Positions 51,791 to 64,000 are shown, numbered from the stretch's first letter. The stretch: DNA of 64,000 nt from Leptasterias polaris (GCA_037783415.1 JAZGTN010000064.1:4017001-4081000); one strand, 5' to 3'. Notes: generated from the letters alone by a model not told the origin. A program made the numbers and translations.

Positions 51791-52122
51791 ATTTATCTTT
51801 TTTTTCGGGCGGGGGTTGAGCGGGGACCTCTAACTCTGGGCCGTTACGCGGCCACTGGGTATAATATCAAAGGTTTGGGGTTAACGATTTCTGTTTACAT
51901 TTCTGGTTCAAATCACAGTTACTTGTAAGAAATACATTCCAACTTTGGGTGAATTACAGTGTACATGACCGGATACTCCCCCCCCGGCGCATTGACGTCA
52001 AAGGCGCCCGGCCCAAATTCTTTTCCCGTCACACTATAGTTAGGCTGATGCATGCAACCATGGCCCCCGCCATAACAACAACACTAAAAGTTGAACACAC
52101 GCCTACATAGGCACACCAAAGC

Positions 52123-52328
52123 ATATACCTATGGTGGCCCTGAAGGGACATGAAATATATGTATTTACGTGAATATTTACGTAATTAATATTCACGTTTT
52201 GCCTCAATTCGCAAATATTTACCTAAATATTCAAGTAAATATTTGCGATTTGGGGCACAAATCGGAATATATGCACGTAATATTCACGTAAATATATGTT
52301 TGATGTCCCTTAAGGGCCACCATAGATA
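52123..52328. mobile_element. Palindromic MITE (tatggtggccct ends)
   Basis: Inverted ends tatggtggccctgaaggg and the inverse of tatggtggcccttaaggg. The interior consists of repeated AT-rich tatttacgtgaata palindromes. 206 bp, no ORF. Confidence 0.68.
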
Positions 52329-52553
52329 CATACATCACCGTTTGTAGCTAAATAAGACCCTTTTTGCAACCGCCACGTCTGCAGTTTTTCCAGTGGGTGT
52401 AATTTTTATTTTTAAGAACCTGAAACCACCCAAAAATGTTTCAACATTTGTTAATGAACATGCAGGAATATACTGAAAATAATATAGTAGCTTCATTTGA
52501 TGTTTTTATTACTTTTCGACGAAATTGTCTTTTCGTCAACTTTTTGAATGAAA

Positions 52554-52682
52554 TTAGCCTTTTTAAGATATGGCGGACACTATAGGAGTACACTGTTTAG
52601 TTTGGGTGTATACAGACAAATTTACCCAAACCTTATAGTGTTGTAGCATTGTGTCCGCTATAATTCAAAAAGGCTTATTGGA
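52554..52682. mobile_element. Palindromic MITE (gcggacac ends)
   Basis: tagcctttttaagatatggc then ggacac at the left, and gtgtccgctataattcaaaa then aggct at the right, inverted. 129 bp, no ORF. Confidence 0.6.
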
Positions 52683-52699
52683 AATTAACTACAAAAGTT

Positions 52700-53880
52700 G
52701 ATAATTATTCTAATTCGACTCAAATAATGTTCAGTATAAGCCGCATGTCCATCCAATGTGGGTGTCCAGGGACACACTTATGGGTGGTTTCAGTTAATAC
52801 AATTTTTAAAACATGACTAATACAAAATATATAAAAATTCTAACCTACATCATAAAGAAATACAGAATTAACTTTGACGACCACACAGCTAACATAACAT
52901 TTTTTGCAATTTTTAGTGGTGCACCCTCATGTTGAACTAGCGCCCTCTACTTTGTGTGCGCTAATGTTCGGAAGTTTTGTTGAATGATAGCGGGATCATT
53001 ATGCATCAGCGATCCCCTACACCATCTGGGATAATAAATCCATACGTTGCAACCAAGGAGGAGGGGAAAATATTACGAAGGCTACCCATTACATTGTATT
53101 GAGAAAGGACGAAAACACACGAATGACACGATCCATGCAGTCATCATCTACATCTATTCTGCTACTTGTCAAAGCGTGTCCAACATCTAGACATGGTGAT
53201 ACAAAATATTACCATTCACGGACAATTAAGGACAATAAGGCCAAACAGGGTAAGATTTCCGCCAGCACTAAAGAGCCATCTCGAGATGAGTTGTCATTAA
53301 CACCATACTGACTTAGATTGTGAAATCACATTTTGCTTAGCAATTAAAATCGATCTGCATTAAGAGCAATCTCAACTCTTTGTGAAATCGCCCCCGGCTC
53401 CTTCATTCAGCTCAGCGTTGCGTCCCATCAGTGTGGTCGGGCCATAAACTTGCTCAGACGTCAATGTCGTACTCGGTGAATCTTTGCATTCTCGAGCAAA
53501 TAAACCACGGGTAATTACTTTATTGTATAGTTGTTGCAAAAAACTTATCATGTAAAAAGAATCGTGCTGCTGAACGAAGAAACTGTAACTACAATTATAT
53601 TTAAGTCTTGGTTATTATAATGATGATAATCGGCATCTAAAGACGCTCTTTGGTATTAAATCACATCATTTACATACAGTAATCAACAAGTATAAATATT
53701 ATACAAAATCTACTCTGTAAATTGATTAATGTTGAAAGAGAGATGATTTAGTCATCTTCGTTGGTCTGTTGATTTGGCAATTTGGATGGAAATGAGTTTG
53801 TTTTGTTTTACACGCATCCTACTTTTATATACACTATTACGATGACCAATCAATCTCTATAGGCATATTATTAGGGGGGG
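52700..53880. other. Intergenic, no gene seen
   Basis: 53320-53395 holds half of the GATTTCACAAAG MITE. The 70-codon ORF at 53099 has no recognisable content. Confidence 0.4.
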
Positions 53881-53889
53881 CCTATGTAT

Positions 53890-54019
53890 CAGTGTTGTAG
53901 GTCTCGAGACCGTCTCGAGACCTTTTTTTGGTGTCTCTCGGTCTCGGTCTCCCCCTCGGATGTCAAGGTCTCGGTCTTGGTCTCGGTCTCGGACTTCCAG
54001 GTCTCGACTACAACACATG
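53890..54019. mobile_element. hAT-like MITE, copy 2, with 8-bp target-site duplication
   Basis: CTATGTAT at 53882-53889 and 54020-54027 flanks a 130-bp element with ends CAGTGTTGTAG and CTACAACACATG. Length of duplication and CA-TG ends fit the hAT superfamily. The interior is repeated tctcggtc. Confidence 0.7.
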
Positions 54020-54878
54020 CTATGTATTATTAAAGACTCAATAAAATATTGCTTCGGTCTGCAGAAATGGAAGCGACCTCTAAACTGAAATATTTCATTA
54101 TCTTAAAAAAAAGGTGAAAAACCTGCTTGACAAAAAAGACAAAAACAATAAACAAACAGTGTAAATCAATCAATTTTAATCATAAAGTTTGTACATGAAT
54201 CTGGTTTCTGGTAACGAACCTTCATCAGTGTGCCTGTTGTTGCCTTTTCCAAAATCAAATAGAATATTTTGATGTGCCGTAAGTTATCACAATCACGGTT
54301 GGAGTAATTACTTTTGAGTTTTGATGTATAAACGAAAAACTAATTCGGCATTACACATCTTGGGTGGGAAAGGACAACAATATGACACAGACCAGGAATT
54401 TCGATGTTGTGCAGTTGTTGTGTGTGTTTGTTTTGATGCCCGTTTTATGTTAGTTTTTTCGTTTGTTTTTTCCAAGGCATGGGCGTTTGACAATAACATT
54501 ATCAATTAATTTATCATTCAATGATTAAACTCAAGCTGACATTTTATTTCCATACTAAATCATGAAAACGTATAAGCAATAACCCCCAATTAGGCCAAGT
54601 AACTAAAATTCAACTTTTTTATTTAGATGTTTAATTTATATTTTACTTGCAATGCAGAAAATTAACGTGCCGGCATCTTCTTGAAGGATAAGCAAACAGA
54701 TTAATTATGATTAACTATGATTAATAACTGATAACCGATTCAAAAAATCACGAGACAACTTGAAAAAGGTATTTAGCCCGAGTGTCACCGCGAGGGCGTG
54801 TGAGCGACGTGACTATAATTTTTTATAGACTCCGTTTTAAGAGGACGCCGTTTGGGATTTTTCCCTGCTGATTTCGCA

Positions 54879-54983
54879 ATGCCGGAAAGTTTTGAGAACT
54901 TCGACCCGCATTACGTGGACACAACAAAAGAAAATGCTGTTATCATTACCACCTATAGTGGCATACGAGTTATAGAAACGTGA
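54879..54983 (+). CDS. Small ORF, possible first exon (hypothetical)
   Basis: 34 codons, MPESFENFDPHYVDTTKENA then VIITTYSGIRVIET and stop. About 60 bases upstream lies ttttttatagactccg, a possible TATA box, in a locally CpG-richer stretch. Composition looks protein-like, but no downstream exon was found and I recognise no family. May well be chance. Confidence 0.2.
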   Translation: MPESFENFDPHYVDTTKENAVIITTYSGIRVIET

Positions 54984-55346
54984 ACAGATAAAAAGAACTC
55001 GGACGCAAAACTATTTTTATATTTCATCTGGCTTACCGTACCTGACCCATGGGACAAAGGTAGTTGTTGGTACAGGGCCAAGTGCGTATTGGCAGCTGGC
55101 TGAGCGCCAAAAATATTATGGTAAAATACAATAGTTTTTAAAAATTCACGCTTCGATATTGCAACACTTAGGCCTATTTGATTGGTGGTTTAAAAAAAAA
55201 CAGTGCCTATGTGATTCCATGGTGATTCTAAGTGAGAAATTCGCAGTCAAAAAAGGCCCTAGAAAATTATCACCGTCATATTAATGAGACGCTGGAAAGA
55301 ATAAACCATGGAGGAATAAGAACAAACTAACATCAGCATACAATGA

Positions 55347-55553
55347 ATGAAGACAGCTGCTCAGCAAGCGTCTGTCGTTTTTTTAATTGTTAGAGTCTTG
55401 TCTTCGTTTGTGCGTAAACTCCTGGTTGTAATTGTATCCTCGATGTTGACATTTATTAGGTATGGGCAGGAAGGAGCGAGACCCCACGACATTAAGGTGC
55501 AGCATGACTGCCCTGCCCAAACTTGTTTTAACAATCCCGAAATCAAAAATTAG
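55347..55553 (+). CDS. Small ORF with hydrophobic N-terminus (doubtful)
   Basis: 68 codons: a hydrophobic stretch (SVVFLIVRVLSSF, LLVVIVSSMLTF), then a polar tail with two Cys. It could read as a signal-anchor peptide, but there is no family match, no splice context and no other support. Confidence 0.12.
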   Translation: MKTAAQQASVVFLIVRVLSSFVRKLLVVIVSSMLTFIRYGQEGARPHDIKVQHDCPAQTCFNNPEIKN

Positions 55554-56184
55554 TGCTCACTCGTTGTTATTATTATTATAAGATAGATCGGTACATAGAG
55601 ATGATCGGTATTAACATGAACGGCGGGGTCTACGTGAAGAACCTTGCTCTAAATGGGTTGTTGAAACACGACTATGAAGGGCTCGTTTCAACATGTATTG
55701 CGAACTACGTAACCAACCGAACTAATTTGTCATGTCTGCCAACATTGCCACGTAGATATTTTGTCTAAGATTATACGTTAGTCACTTCATGGCCATGGAG
55801 GAAGGATGGTCACTTCAGGAACCATTCTTTAAAGGAATAAATTCCAAGAACTTTATGTTGTATCCCTGAGTGCGTCACAGCGTGGGTAACAAAATATGCC
55901 ACGTACGACTCGTTGGCATTTAGCTGATTATGACTATTGCGCATGACTGCACAACTACTACGGAAGCTTATAGTGGGCATCTGCATTTTCGACAATATCC
56001 CATGATCGTGGATTTATCGGGAACATGTATTGTTAGTATATAAAATCTTTCTAAGAGTTGTGGAAGTTCTGAAAAGGACAGGTGTGGTACAACTCAAATA
56101 AATAAGAAAAAGTAGGCGATGCAATGTAAATTCTGACGTATCCGGCGACTTGTTTATATAATTATTAGGAAAGGAAACAACTAA

Positions 56185-56568
56185 AAATTAAGCCTAAGTT
56201 TTCGCTCAAGCACGCACACAATATTGGTAGCTACATGCATGTGCACTTTAAGCGAACCAACGCACACAAAAGTCATGAAAGAACAACAATTTAAGCTCAA
56301 TCGATCATCGGAGTCACGAGAAAATAGTGAAGGGGTGGGGACATGTATAGTGACCGTCGTTCTCGCTGTTTTCAAACGTCGGGTTTTGGACTCGCGAGAT
56401 CAAAACTAATTGTTTAACACATTTCTCAAAAAACGTAGCATTTCAAGCAAAAACCATTTCAAGGGAAGTTTTTCCATTATGACCATCTTTATGTATGCCC
56501 TTTAAGTTATGTGCAGACCTGTAAACAGTTATACATGTACTTCTAATCTTACCAATGTTCGGCATCCT
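56185..56568. mobile_element. TTAA MITE family T3, right end preserved
   Basis: gctcaatcgatcatcggagt, tttcaagggaagtttttcc and accaatgttcggcatcc followed by TTTAAA. Left end eroded. Confidence 0.55.
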
Positions 56569-56604
56569 TTAAAACGTGTTTGACAACGGTACATTTTTAT
56601 AATT

Positions 56605-56785
56605 GACCCCTTGCACAACGCACAACGCACAACGCACAACGCACAACGCACTTATCCTTGGCGCCATTTTGGGAGTGAAAATGTACACAAAGAAATTGAC
56701 TCCCAAAATGGTGGAAATAATCAGATGCATGAGTAGACGTGCATTTTGCAGAGGTGCGTTCCGCGTCTGCAAGGGGCCAATTATG
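56605..56785. mobile_element. Small MITE with acgcaca repeats
   Basis: Inverted ends attgaccccttgca and inverse at 56769-56783. Inside, five tandem gcacaac units and an inverted pair ccattttgggagt / actcccaaaatgg. Confidence 0.55.
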
Positions 56786-57390
56786 TGCATTTACTTATCG
56801 GTAAGGTCGTGCCTTGGTGGTGAAGCTATAGCTCATTCCATGCACACTTCAAACTTATGGAACGCCAAAGACGCAAATAATCCGACCAACACATCGATCG
56901 GACTTTTCCATCGATCGATCGGTCTTTTCCATCGATCGATCGGACTTTCCATCGATCGATCGGACTTTTCCATCGATCGACCGGTCTTTTCCATCGATCG
57001 ATCGATGCTTTCAACCGATCGATCGATGAAAAAAGAGCGGTCGAAAAAGAGCGGTCGAAAAAGAGCGGTCGAAAAAGAGCGATTTAAAAAGAGCGATCGG
57101 TTGAAAAAGAGCGATAGGTTGAAAGCACCGGTCGATCGGTTGAAAAGAGCGATTGAAAGACCGATGTGCCTACATCGATGCGTACACCTCACACACGGGG
57201 TGCGTAGACCTGTGTGTGCGCCTCACGTAGACCTGTGTGTGTGCGGTGGGCTGACAGCATTCCTTTCACTCCCACATAGGACACAACTCAACCGATCAGA
57301 CGTAAGAACTAAGATAAATATTCATGAGGTAAAATATTTTATTCGCCACGTGGATAGGTTGTACAATGTACATGTACACGAGGCAGCATG

Positions 57391-58349
57391 GGGTGGGGGG
57401 GGGGGGGGGGTCTTCATTGATTCGGTGTGCACCAAGCCTACATGTACTTCACTATAGAAACAGCGAAGTTGACATTGCATTTTCTCCCTCGCTTGTTGTC
57501 TGTGGACTTGTTGATGTTCAAATTGACCGCAAGCTCAAGGTAGCCTTTCATGATCTACCTGGTACACTCTGGTGTAGCGACCACGAGCTGCCATTTCAAG
57601 AAATATGCGGGTAAAACTGTAGCGAATGCTCGTCTTCGAAGTACATCGGCAAATAAGTGAACCGTATATTTATGCCTTTAAAGGGTCTGTATACGTTTGA
57701 TAATGACTCTGAAAATTAATGGCAACAAAAACTTGTAAAAGTAGTGCAATCTCTTACTTCTTTCTTCCAAAACATTTATAGAAGAAAAACAAAGAAAACT
57801 AGATTTTATCTTTACACAACTGATCTGAAAAGTAGCCATATTTTTCAAATTTTTTAAATTGAAGTGGTTTATAAAGATCTAGTTGCATGTTATAACGTTG
57901 ATTGCATGCACTTATTGTGTTTATCACACATTCAAGCATAATTACCAACAAAATTATACATATGGCTTTGTATTCGTACATTTAAAAGGAAATATTTTGT
58001 ATTGTTTAAGTGTACATAATAATCACATTGTTTGATTGATGATTACAAGCATTACTTACTCACGACATCTTTTGATTACAACGGATATTAAACAAACAAA
58101 CATACGCCTAAACCATTGTGGTTTATACAGATGTTGATTACACCAACTGTCATCACTGCATTAAGAGGTATCGAAATAAATGGAGTCATATAATTTAAGA
58201 AATAATTTAAGAAATAAAAGGAAGTCATAACCGCCATCTTGGTACTGTCTTCGACGAAGCGTCCTTTGTCTTCTCTCTCAATCCCTGCCGGGTCTACTCT
58301 CCGCATGCTTTGGCGTACGCTGTCTCTTCGGACTCGAAGACCCATTGAT
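57391..58349. other. Core of the fold-back element, left part
   Basis: A 15-G run, then about 200 bases with a short open frame (VVCGLVDVQIDRKLKVAFHD) that I do not recognise, a half copy of TTAA MITE T4 at 57680-57740, then AT-rich sequence. Confidence 0.45.
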
Positions 58350-58680
58350 TCAAGACGCGTTTAAAATGCCGAAGGTCATGTCGGTCTTAAATGGTTCGTA
58401 ACTGCTGTCATGAACCAGTGGCAGTTCCAAAACATTGCCGCAAGTTTTGCCTCGAGGATGATTTTGTTTTATCTTTGGCGAACTCGATGGATGGAACCGG
58501 CTGAAACCCAATAGCCGGTTCGTTCTGGAGGCCAGTTGCAAAAATCAAAATATCGGCAATGGCTAGGTCCGTTTCTTCTTTTGAAGATGAAATAAATTGT
58601 ATACCTTCAAAACTGTACATCGCTTGAACAATATTTGACCACGTGCCTGTTTCTAGATACATTTTTATTTGGGAGTTCAT
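58350..58680 (-). pseudogene. HECT-type E3 ligase C-lobe fragment, frameshifted
   Basis: Encodes EETDLAIADILIFATGLQNE, PAIGFQPVPSIEF, then after one frameshift near 58446 RGKTCGNVLELPLVHDSSYE, PFKTDMTFGILNAS and a stop where HECT domains end. This matches the C-lobe pattern (FxTG, PxGF, TCxNxLxLP, SYE, a short tail), and the Cys of KTCGN is at the catalytic position. It resembles the G2E3-like HECT proteins common in marine invertebrates. The N-lobe is absent, so it is not functional. Assignment is by motif only. Confidence 0.6.
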
Positions 58681-58861
58681 CCATTAGTTCATTGAACAGA
58701 CCGACAAAATATATTATTATCATTGTCTACTCTTCCCTCTACTAGTTATGTTCGAGATGAATAAAATCATGATGGCATTTTGAAATTTTTGCGATTATTT
58801 TGTTATAAAATCAAAACTGTAAATCACTCCAACAAAATTTCTCCCCTCTCTATGAGGTTAA

Positions 58862-59209
58862 AGAGTCTGTATGACTCTGAAAAATAATGGCAATAACAAA
58901 TTACTTGGTAAGAAGTGCAGCAGCTTTGAATTGTATAATGCATTTTGAGAATAAACTTAACACTTCGAAGTACTATTTCTACCTCCATGGAAGTACTACG
59001 GTTCTGGAAAAATATATCCATTTTAGCCCCCAAAATTTGAATCTGAGAAACGTTACGTTCTCCTCAGACTTTGTATTCCTATAGAGAATCCTGCATGGAA
59101 ATATATTCGCTCCGAAAATCTGGGGAAAAAAAACACAGTTTAATTGTATATACATTTATATAGGATTAACACAATCAGTAGGCTCCAATTACCAAACGTA
59201 TACACACCT
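58862..59209. mobile_element. TTAA-flanked MITE, family T4, nested in the fold-back element
   Basis: TTAA at 58858-58861 and 59210-59213. Inverse orientation of 45871-46257, sharing tattcctatagagaatcctg-like and cttcgaagtac segments. Confidence 0.65.
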
Positions 59210-59790
59210 TTAAATGAACTACATGTAATGCTGCCTCGTGTACATGTACATTGTACAACCTATGCACGATGCCACGTGGCGAATAAAATATTTTACCTCA
59301 TGAATATTTATCTTACGTCTGATCGGTTGAGTTGTGTCCTATGTGGGAGTGAAAGGAATGCTGTCAGCCCGCCGCACACACACAGGTCTACGTGAGGCGC
59401 ACACACAGGTCTACGCATCGATGTAGGCACATCGGTCTTTCAATCGCTCTTTTCAACCGACCGATCGCACTTTTCAACCGATCGGTGTTTTCAACCGATC
59501 GACCGGTGCTTTCAACCGATCGCTCTTTTTCAACCGATCGCTCTTTTTAAATCGCTCTTTTTCGACCGCTCTTTTTTGACCGCTCTTTTTTCATCGATCG
59601 ATCGGTTGAAAGCACCGATCGATCGGTTGGCAGCATCGATCGATCGATGGAAAAGACCGGTCGATCGATGGAAAGTCCGATCGATCGATGGAAAGTCCGA
59701 TCGATCGATGGAAAAGACCGATCGATCGATGGAAAAGTCCGATCGATGTGTTGGTCGGATTATTTGCGTCTTTGGCGTTCCATACAAACT

Positions 59791-62495
59791 GCCTCAGCTA
59801 TGGATAGTCCATCGTCTTTAACAAACATGTCTGCCGGCAATACCATTTCACTATGATAACCAGGAGCACATCTGGAATGTAAAATTGCTATATCTTTTAA
59901 AATGCATTACAAAAATTGGTCCTACTCAGTCCTAACTGCGTACGATCATGTTTCTTTCTTCAATTTAGAAAAAGTTTCTCAAAAACGTAGTTTGGAATAG
60001 ACCGTGTGAGTCTCGTGACGAGCACTTCTGGGCACCTCTGAGACATCAGCTATAACGCGGTTTAACAAACCGAAGTTAGGAATATTTTTAATCTGGACAA
60101 CTGTGTGACGTTGCATGGGTCGCCGGGACAACGACATCCCAATTTCACGTAATTTGGATGCCGTAGGCACTACTGCTACTAATGTACAATTTCTAAATTT
60201 AGTTCTAGCTGCTATTCGAGGTGCTCAGAGAGAAGGCCAGATTGTCGCGAAAACTCATACACTCTTGAGGTCAACTTACACAGTCTATTGCGCTTTTTTA
60301 GTTCTCTGATGTACGAATAGAAATACGTGTATACAAAAATTACGGGAGATGTACCAATGCACGTCAAACTCTTCGATGTAACTGGAAAAGCTAACCCAGA
60401 TTTATAACAACCAGCGTTTCCTCCAAACGTCCATCTTTGTTTTTATCCTTCTTCCTCATCATATAGCTGTTCTCATCACGCAGTAAGCTTCACTCTCTAT
60501 ACAAAAAATATGGAGATACCAAAAATGTTCTCATCGTCAAACAAATGCAAACAATATTGAAGAATGTTGCTGTTCAGTTTTTGTGATAGATGTTGGGTCA
60601 GTTACCGCACAGAAGACCATAATCATGGTTCTTACCAGAACCAAAACGTATTGTTTAATGTGTGGTATTTTTTAAAACTCTCCGTCAAAACAAAAATACA
60701 AAATGATGACTGCAAACACTAATGTTAACGGTTTTTCTTGTCACCGGATGAACTGGTTAGATAAATAGCTTACAAGTTGAAATTCGAAAAAAGTGACAAC
60801 CCCAAAATAATTATTTAAAACGATATACAATACTATAGCGTATGAGAACAATATCAACTTACTCATTTTTAATCGATAGATCAAGCAACATGGTTAAGTC
60901 AAAATCAAATATTAATTGACGAAAATGTAAAATCCGTTAATTATCCACAAAACGTTTTTTATTACAACAAAAAATATATGTCAAACTAACTGATTCTTCA
61001 TAACAGAAATGAAATCTGAATAACGAAAAATTGAGGAAAAAGTAAACTCAAACTAATTCCTTTTCCTTTTAAAGTTGAACATAACAAAGTAACCGAATAG
61101 CATACAGATAATTCTAAGTTTAGCTAAATTGTGTAATGTGCATGCTAGCAAACAATGCAATGAGTATTTTCACAACAAAAATAAAACTACATTTTGTACA
61201 AACTTTATAAAATATACAATCACAAATTATCTAAACAAACTTTGGTTTTCTCTTATTTCAGACAATTATTTAGGTACAATGAGATTTTAACACGACCTCC
61301 ATGGTATAACATTTTTGGGAAAGATTATGTGCTGCTTGTCTTCGTATATATTATAGTGCATTATCACCTGAAAACTCTTTGACAATTTTTCGTTTTTGAA
61401 ACTGCAGAAAACTGCTGCTACAGAAACGGTCCTCTTGTGGTTCCGAACGTTACCATTTTGTGTTTGTTTGACGAAAAATAATCACAGGGACTAATAACAA
61501 AAACAAAAGAAATTCTCCGCACAGATGCTAAATATTGGAATTAACAAGTCAACCCCTGAAACCTACTTGCTTTTTGGAAAGTTAAATTTCCTGAATGTCC
61601 CGCCCAAATTCTTTGACTTCTTCGCCATTGTTTACACATACTTTTCGCATGCTTTGTTTTAAGAAAAAAATAATAATGCATGGGTCTCTCAGATATCACG
61701 ATCAAATTTGCAGAAAAGAACATAAACTGCTTGTTGTTTCGATAAATCCGGTCCATTTTAACATTTAATGTATGCTCTACTCTGTCATGTTTTTTGTGCA
61801 TTTTACAAAAACCGAACTAACTATTGAAACTAAAATGTGAAGTGAGAGTTTATATGTTTCTGTCCATTAACATTGATGGATGTAAATTGATGGTGTTCAA
61901 GGTCTTAATTCAGTTTTAAGATCCACTCATTTTCCAATAAATAGAGACCTCATAAAAATGGGAAAACGAAATTATGAGTCTCTAACCCCACGTAAAACGT
62001 TTTAAAATTTCACTGTGTTCGATCGCCTTCAACAAGTGCAATGGAGTGCATCACAAAACTGAATTTGTCCTTGGACCTTTAACAAAACTAGTACATGTAA
62101 ATGTTTACAAAAGATTCCAATCATCTTAAATCCCTTTTTTAACAAAATTGTCATAAAACAAATAATGTAAGTTAGATTTTGTACTCTTTAAAAATGGAAA
62201 TGTTGTAATAATGTGCTTTTCTTGTCAGGGTCTTTAGTCTGACTTGGGCTCTGTCAGTTTTTTTTGAAAACGTACAGAGCCAAAGCCTTAGCCATGGTTT
62301 CAAAAAAATGCTCAAGTACGAGATATAGTATTGACAATTTTGTGATGCATCATGTATTATTTTACAAACAGTCAGTTTTCTATTCCCATTCAAGTATTAG
62401 GTACGTGTCTCCATCATCATTTCCCGGCAGCATTTTATTTACAAAAACTTAAGTTTTGTTACCATCCCACTCTTGTTAACATGTTCCCTCAGACT
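59791..62495. other. Intergenic AT-rich sequence, no gene seen
   Basis: No ORF with recognisable protein content on either strand. A 64-codon plus ORF at 60115 (IRGAQREGQIVAKTH) is open but unsupported. Confidence 0.4.
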
Positions 62496-62499
62496 GCGC

Positions 62500-62660
62500 G
62501 CGTTGTGTAGGGTTGTACAACTGTGCACAGAAACAAACTGTGGTTTTGTGAACTGTGTATGCATTCACAATTTTGGATGGATGGCATTGTTTAATTATCA
62601 TTCAAAACCACAGTGCATGATATTGAATGGTCAAAAAGTAGGAGGATTCAACCCAAGATA
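62500..62660. repeat. Relative of TTAA MITE family T2
   Basis: gttgtacaactgtgcacaga, ttcaaaaccacagtgcatga and agtaggaggattcaaccc are the inverse of 31995-32206. The 113-codon ORF across it is a by-product. Confidence 0.5.
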
Positions 62661-63084
62661 CAGAACAGCATTGGCTTCTTGGAATAGCAAAATTTTCACT
62701 TCGAAATCAATATCTGCCTTAAAGACAGTCACATCATTAAAGCAAGAACAAATTGCGTTTTTTCCAGTAATGCAAATGATACATTTACTCAATCCAAAAG
62801 TCAATGAAAATTAACAAATAAATGTTTCCTCTTTTTCTTTCTTTTGTTTCATTCTTCTGTTGTAAATGAAGAAAATAAATGTTAAAGAAAATTAACAACA
62901 ATATTTGGTTTTTTTCGTGGTTTGTTTTCTGGTTTTTCTCATTTTGTAGTTGTAAATGAAGAAAATCAAATGAAGGCCGTGTTTTTTTCCAATAAAGACA
63001 CAAAGTAGTAAACAATTTAAGTACATGTTGCAAAAATATTGCACATGTACAGATGCTGTACCATAACTTTAAAGTTTCTGGATG

Positions 63085-63355
63085 AACAAAGAAAAATTGA
63101 TTAAAGCAGGACTTAAACTTGCGACCTCAGTGCCAGCACTCTACCAGCTGAACTATCTAGCCCTAATGTGGTGGTCTCCCTCTTTTGTTGATACCTTTGT
63201 TCGAGGTACCAGTCAAAAGCCATACAACCTGTTACTGCGGTATAGCCAGGGATCAAACCCAAGTTTACGATACAACCTGGGAAGCAGCAGCACAGGGATC
63301 ACCTTAAGGGGATCCGACTCTTGTAAATTTGTCTTTGTTCAACCCGAAATTACTA
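63085..63355 (-). mobile_element. tRNA-derived SINE, family 2
   Basis: Inverted B box cttaaacttgcgacctca and A box cactctaccagctgaactat, then a body (tttacgatacaacctgggaa) and the inverse family end tttgttcaacccg. Similar to 14262-14560. Confidence 0.62.
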
Positions 63356-64000
63356 AAAATCTACACAGTCAGTTTTCCTCGTGGTCTATGACTTTATAGA
63401 CGGAAATACAGGGGGAATAGGAAGCCATGTTGTACTTTAAGCATGAGGTGCTGATGACCAGCAATACAAACATCACTGCCATTCAAACATTTTGCAATAG
63501 CATTCAAGATACAAAATGTTGAAAGAGTACAGCAAGGCCTTCCTACCCTGTGTTTCACCAAATTTGTACGATGTGTACAAAAGATATGTCAGACCGACCA
63601 TACACCGCAAAATGAGCAGAAGATCTTTAGTTACAGCGTAGATATGTTTTTCAGCATACCTTTTGTACCATCTATATTTCCTGAGAATTTTTCCTGGCCT
63701 CAAAAGCCAAAATTAACTTCTAACTTCTTTGATCATCAAAAGAAGTAATATTATTGCAATCGGGTCTGTAGTTGAAACATTCGCTTCCATTTTCTACTCA
63801 TTTTAAGGTGAGACTAAATAATACTGTAAAAGCTTGTTACAAATTATCATGTCTTCTCAAAATACAAAGAAAAACCTGGAGTGTGGGGTTTTCCAAAGCG
63901 ACAACAACAACACAAATCTTCCCCACCTCCTAATCAACTATAAGTCACATTCACAAAGCCGTCCTTGCATTTCATAACATTTCCAAAACCAGCCAAGTGA
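63356..64000. other. End of window, no gene seen
   Basis: AT-rich; a 76-codon minus ORF has no recognisable content. Confidence 0.4.

Larger units (their letters stand above)
56856..59784. mobile_element. Fold-back DNA transposon with 0.54-kb inverted arms
   Basis: Left arm 56856-57390 and right arm 59228-59784 are inverted copies, starting TATGGAACGCCAAAGACGCA. CAAACT at 56850-56855 and 59785-59790 looks like a 6-bp target-site duplication. Each arm holds an array of cgatcgatcgg / ctttttc units. The core holds a HECT-like pseudogene, a TTAA MITE (58862-59209) and part of another. No transposase is seen. Superfamily unknown. Confidence 0.82.

Noticed and set aside
56603..57457. 284-codon plus-strand ORF with repeated IDRS motifs
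   Set aside because: It lies across a small MITE and the cgatcg array of the fold-back arm; the inverse arm gives the mirror ORF. Repeat artefact.
62473..62814. 113-codon ORF as a gene
   Set aside because: Overlaps a copy of MITE family T2 in inverse orientation.

Overview
The window is animal nuclear DNA: intron-rich, AT-rich and packed with SINEs, MITEs and LINE remnants, with no bacterial features. A sea star (echinoderm) or a close deuterostome relative fits best. That placement is inference, resting on the two host genes, the abundant tRNA-derived SINEs and a TTAA-type MITE that resembles repeats I associate with sea stars.

Two host genes can be rebuilt exon by exon, both on the minus strand. 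The larger (coding exons from 38064 down to 7667, about 30 kb) is a RAP80/UIMC1 homolog, the ubiquitin-reading subunit of the BRCA1-A DNA-repair complex. It has one ubiquitin-interacting motif, an Abraxas-interacting region, a very large acidic SQ/TQ-rich exon, a UBZ4 zinc finger, a second finger that lacks its last cysteine, and the conserved SPxK-plus-basic C-terminus. Fifteen coding exons join in frame at every junction but one, where a 4-nt microexon would repair the phase. One intron appears to use a GC-AG boundary. The second gene (50693 down to 47565, four exons, all phase 0) encodes a 388-residue TNIP/ABIN-like protein with an AHD1-like coiled coil, a UBAN ubiquitin-binding segment and a C-terminal C2HC finger, expected to act in NF-kB signalling. 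Both genes read polyubiquitin.

Region by region: 1-6.4 kb holds fold-back repeats and an intact APE-type LINE (968-codon ORF with a 40-A tail). 7.4-40 kb is the RAP80 locus, whose introns carry SINEs of two tRNA-derived families, L2-like, Penelope-like and other LINE ends, several MITEs and a 1.1-kb G-rich minisatellite. 40-47 kb holds a piggyBac-like MITE, a 5'-truncated L1/Tx1-type LINE with target-site duplication, and an AT-rich 0.7-kb tandem duplication. 47.5-51 kb is the TNIP-like gene. 51-64 kb has no convincing host gene. Its main feature is a 2.9-kb fold-back element (56856-59784) with arms of about 540 bp that encloses a frameshifted HECT-type ubiquitin-ligase C-lobe. I found no new multi-gene system. 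The most notable items are the RAP80 gene structure (GC-AG intron, possible microexon), the HECT remnant in the fold-back element, and several nested insertions datable from their target-site duplications.
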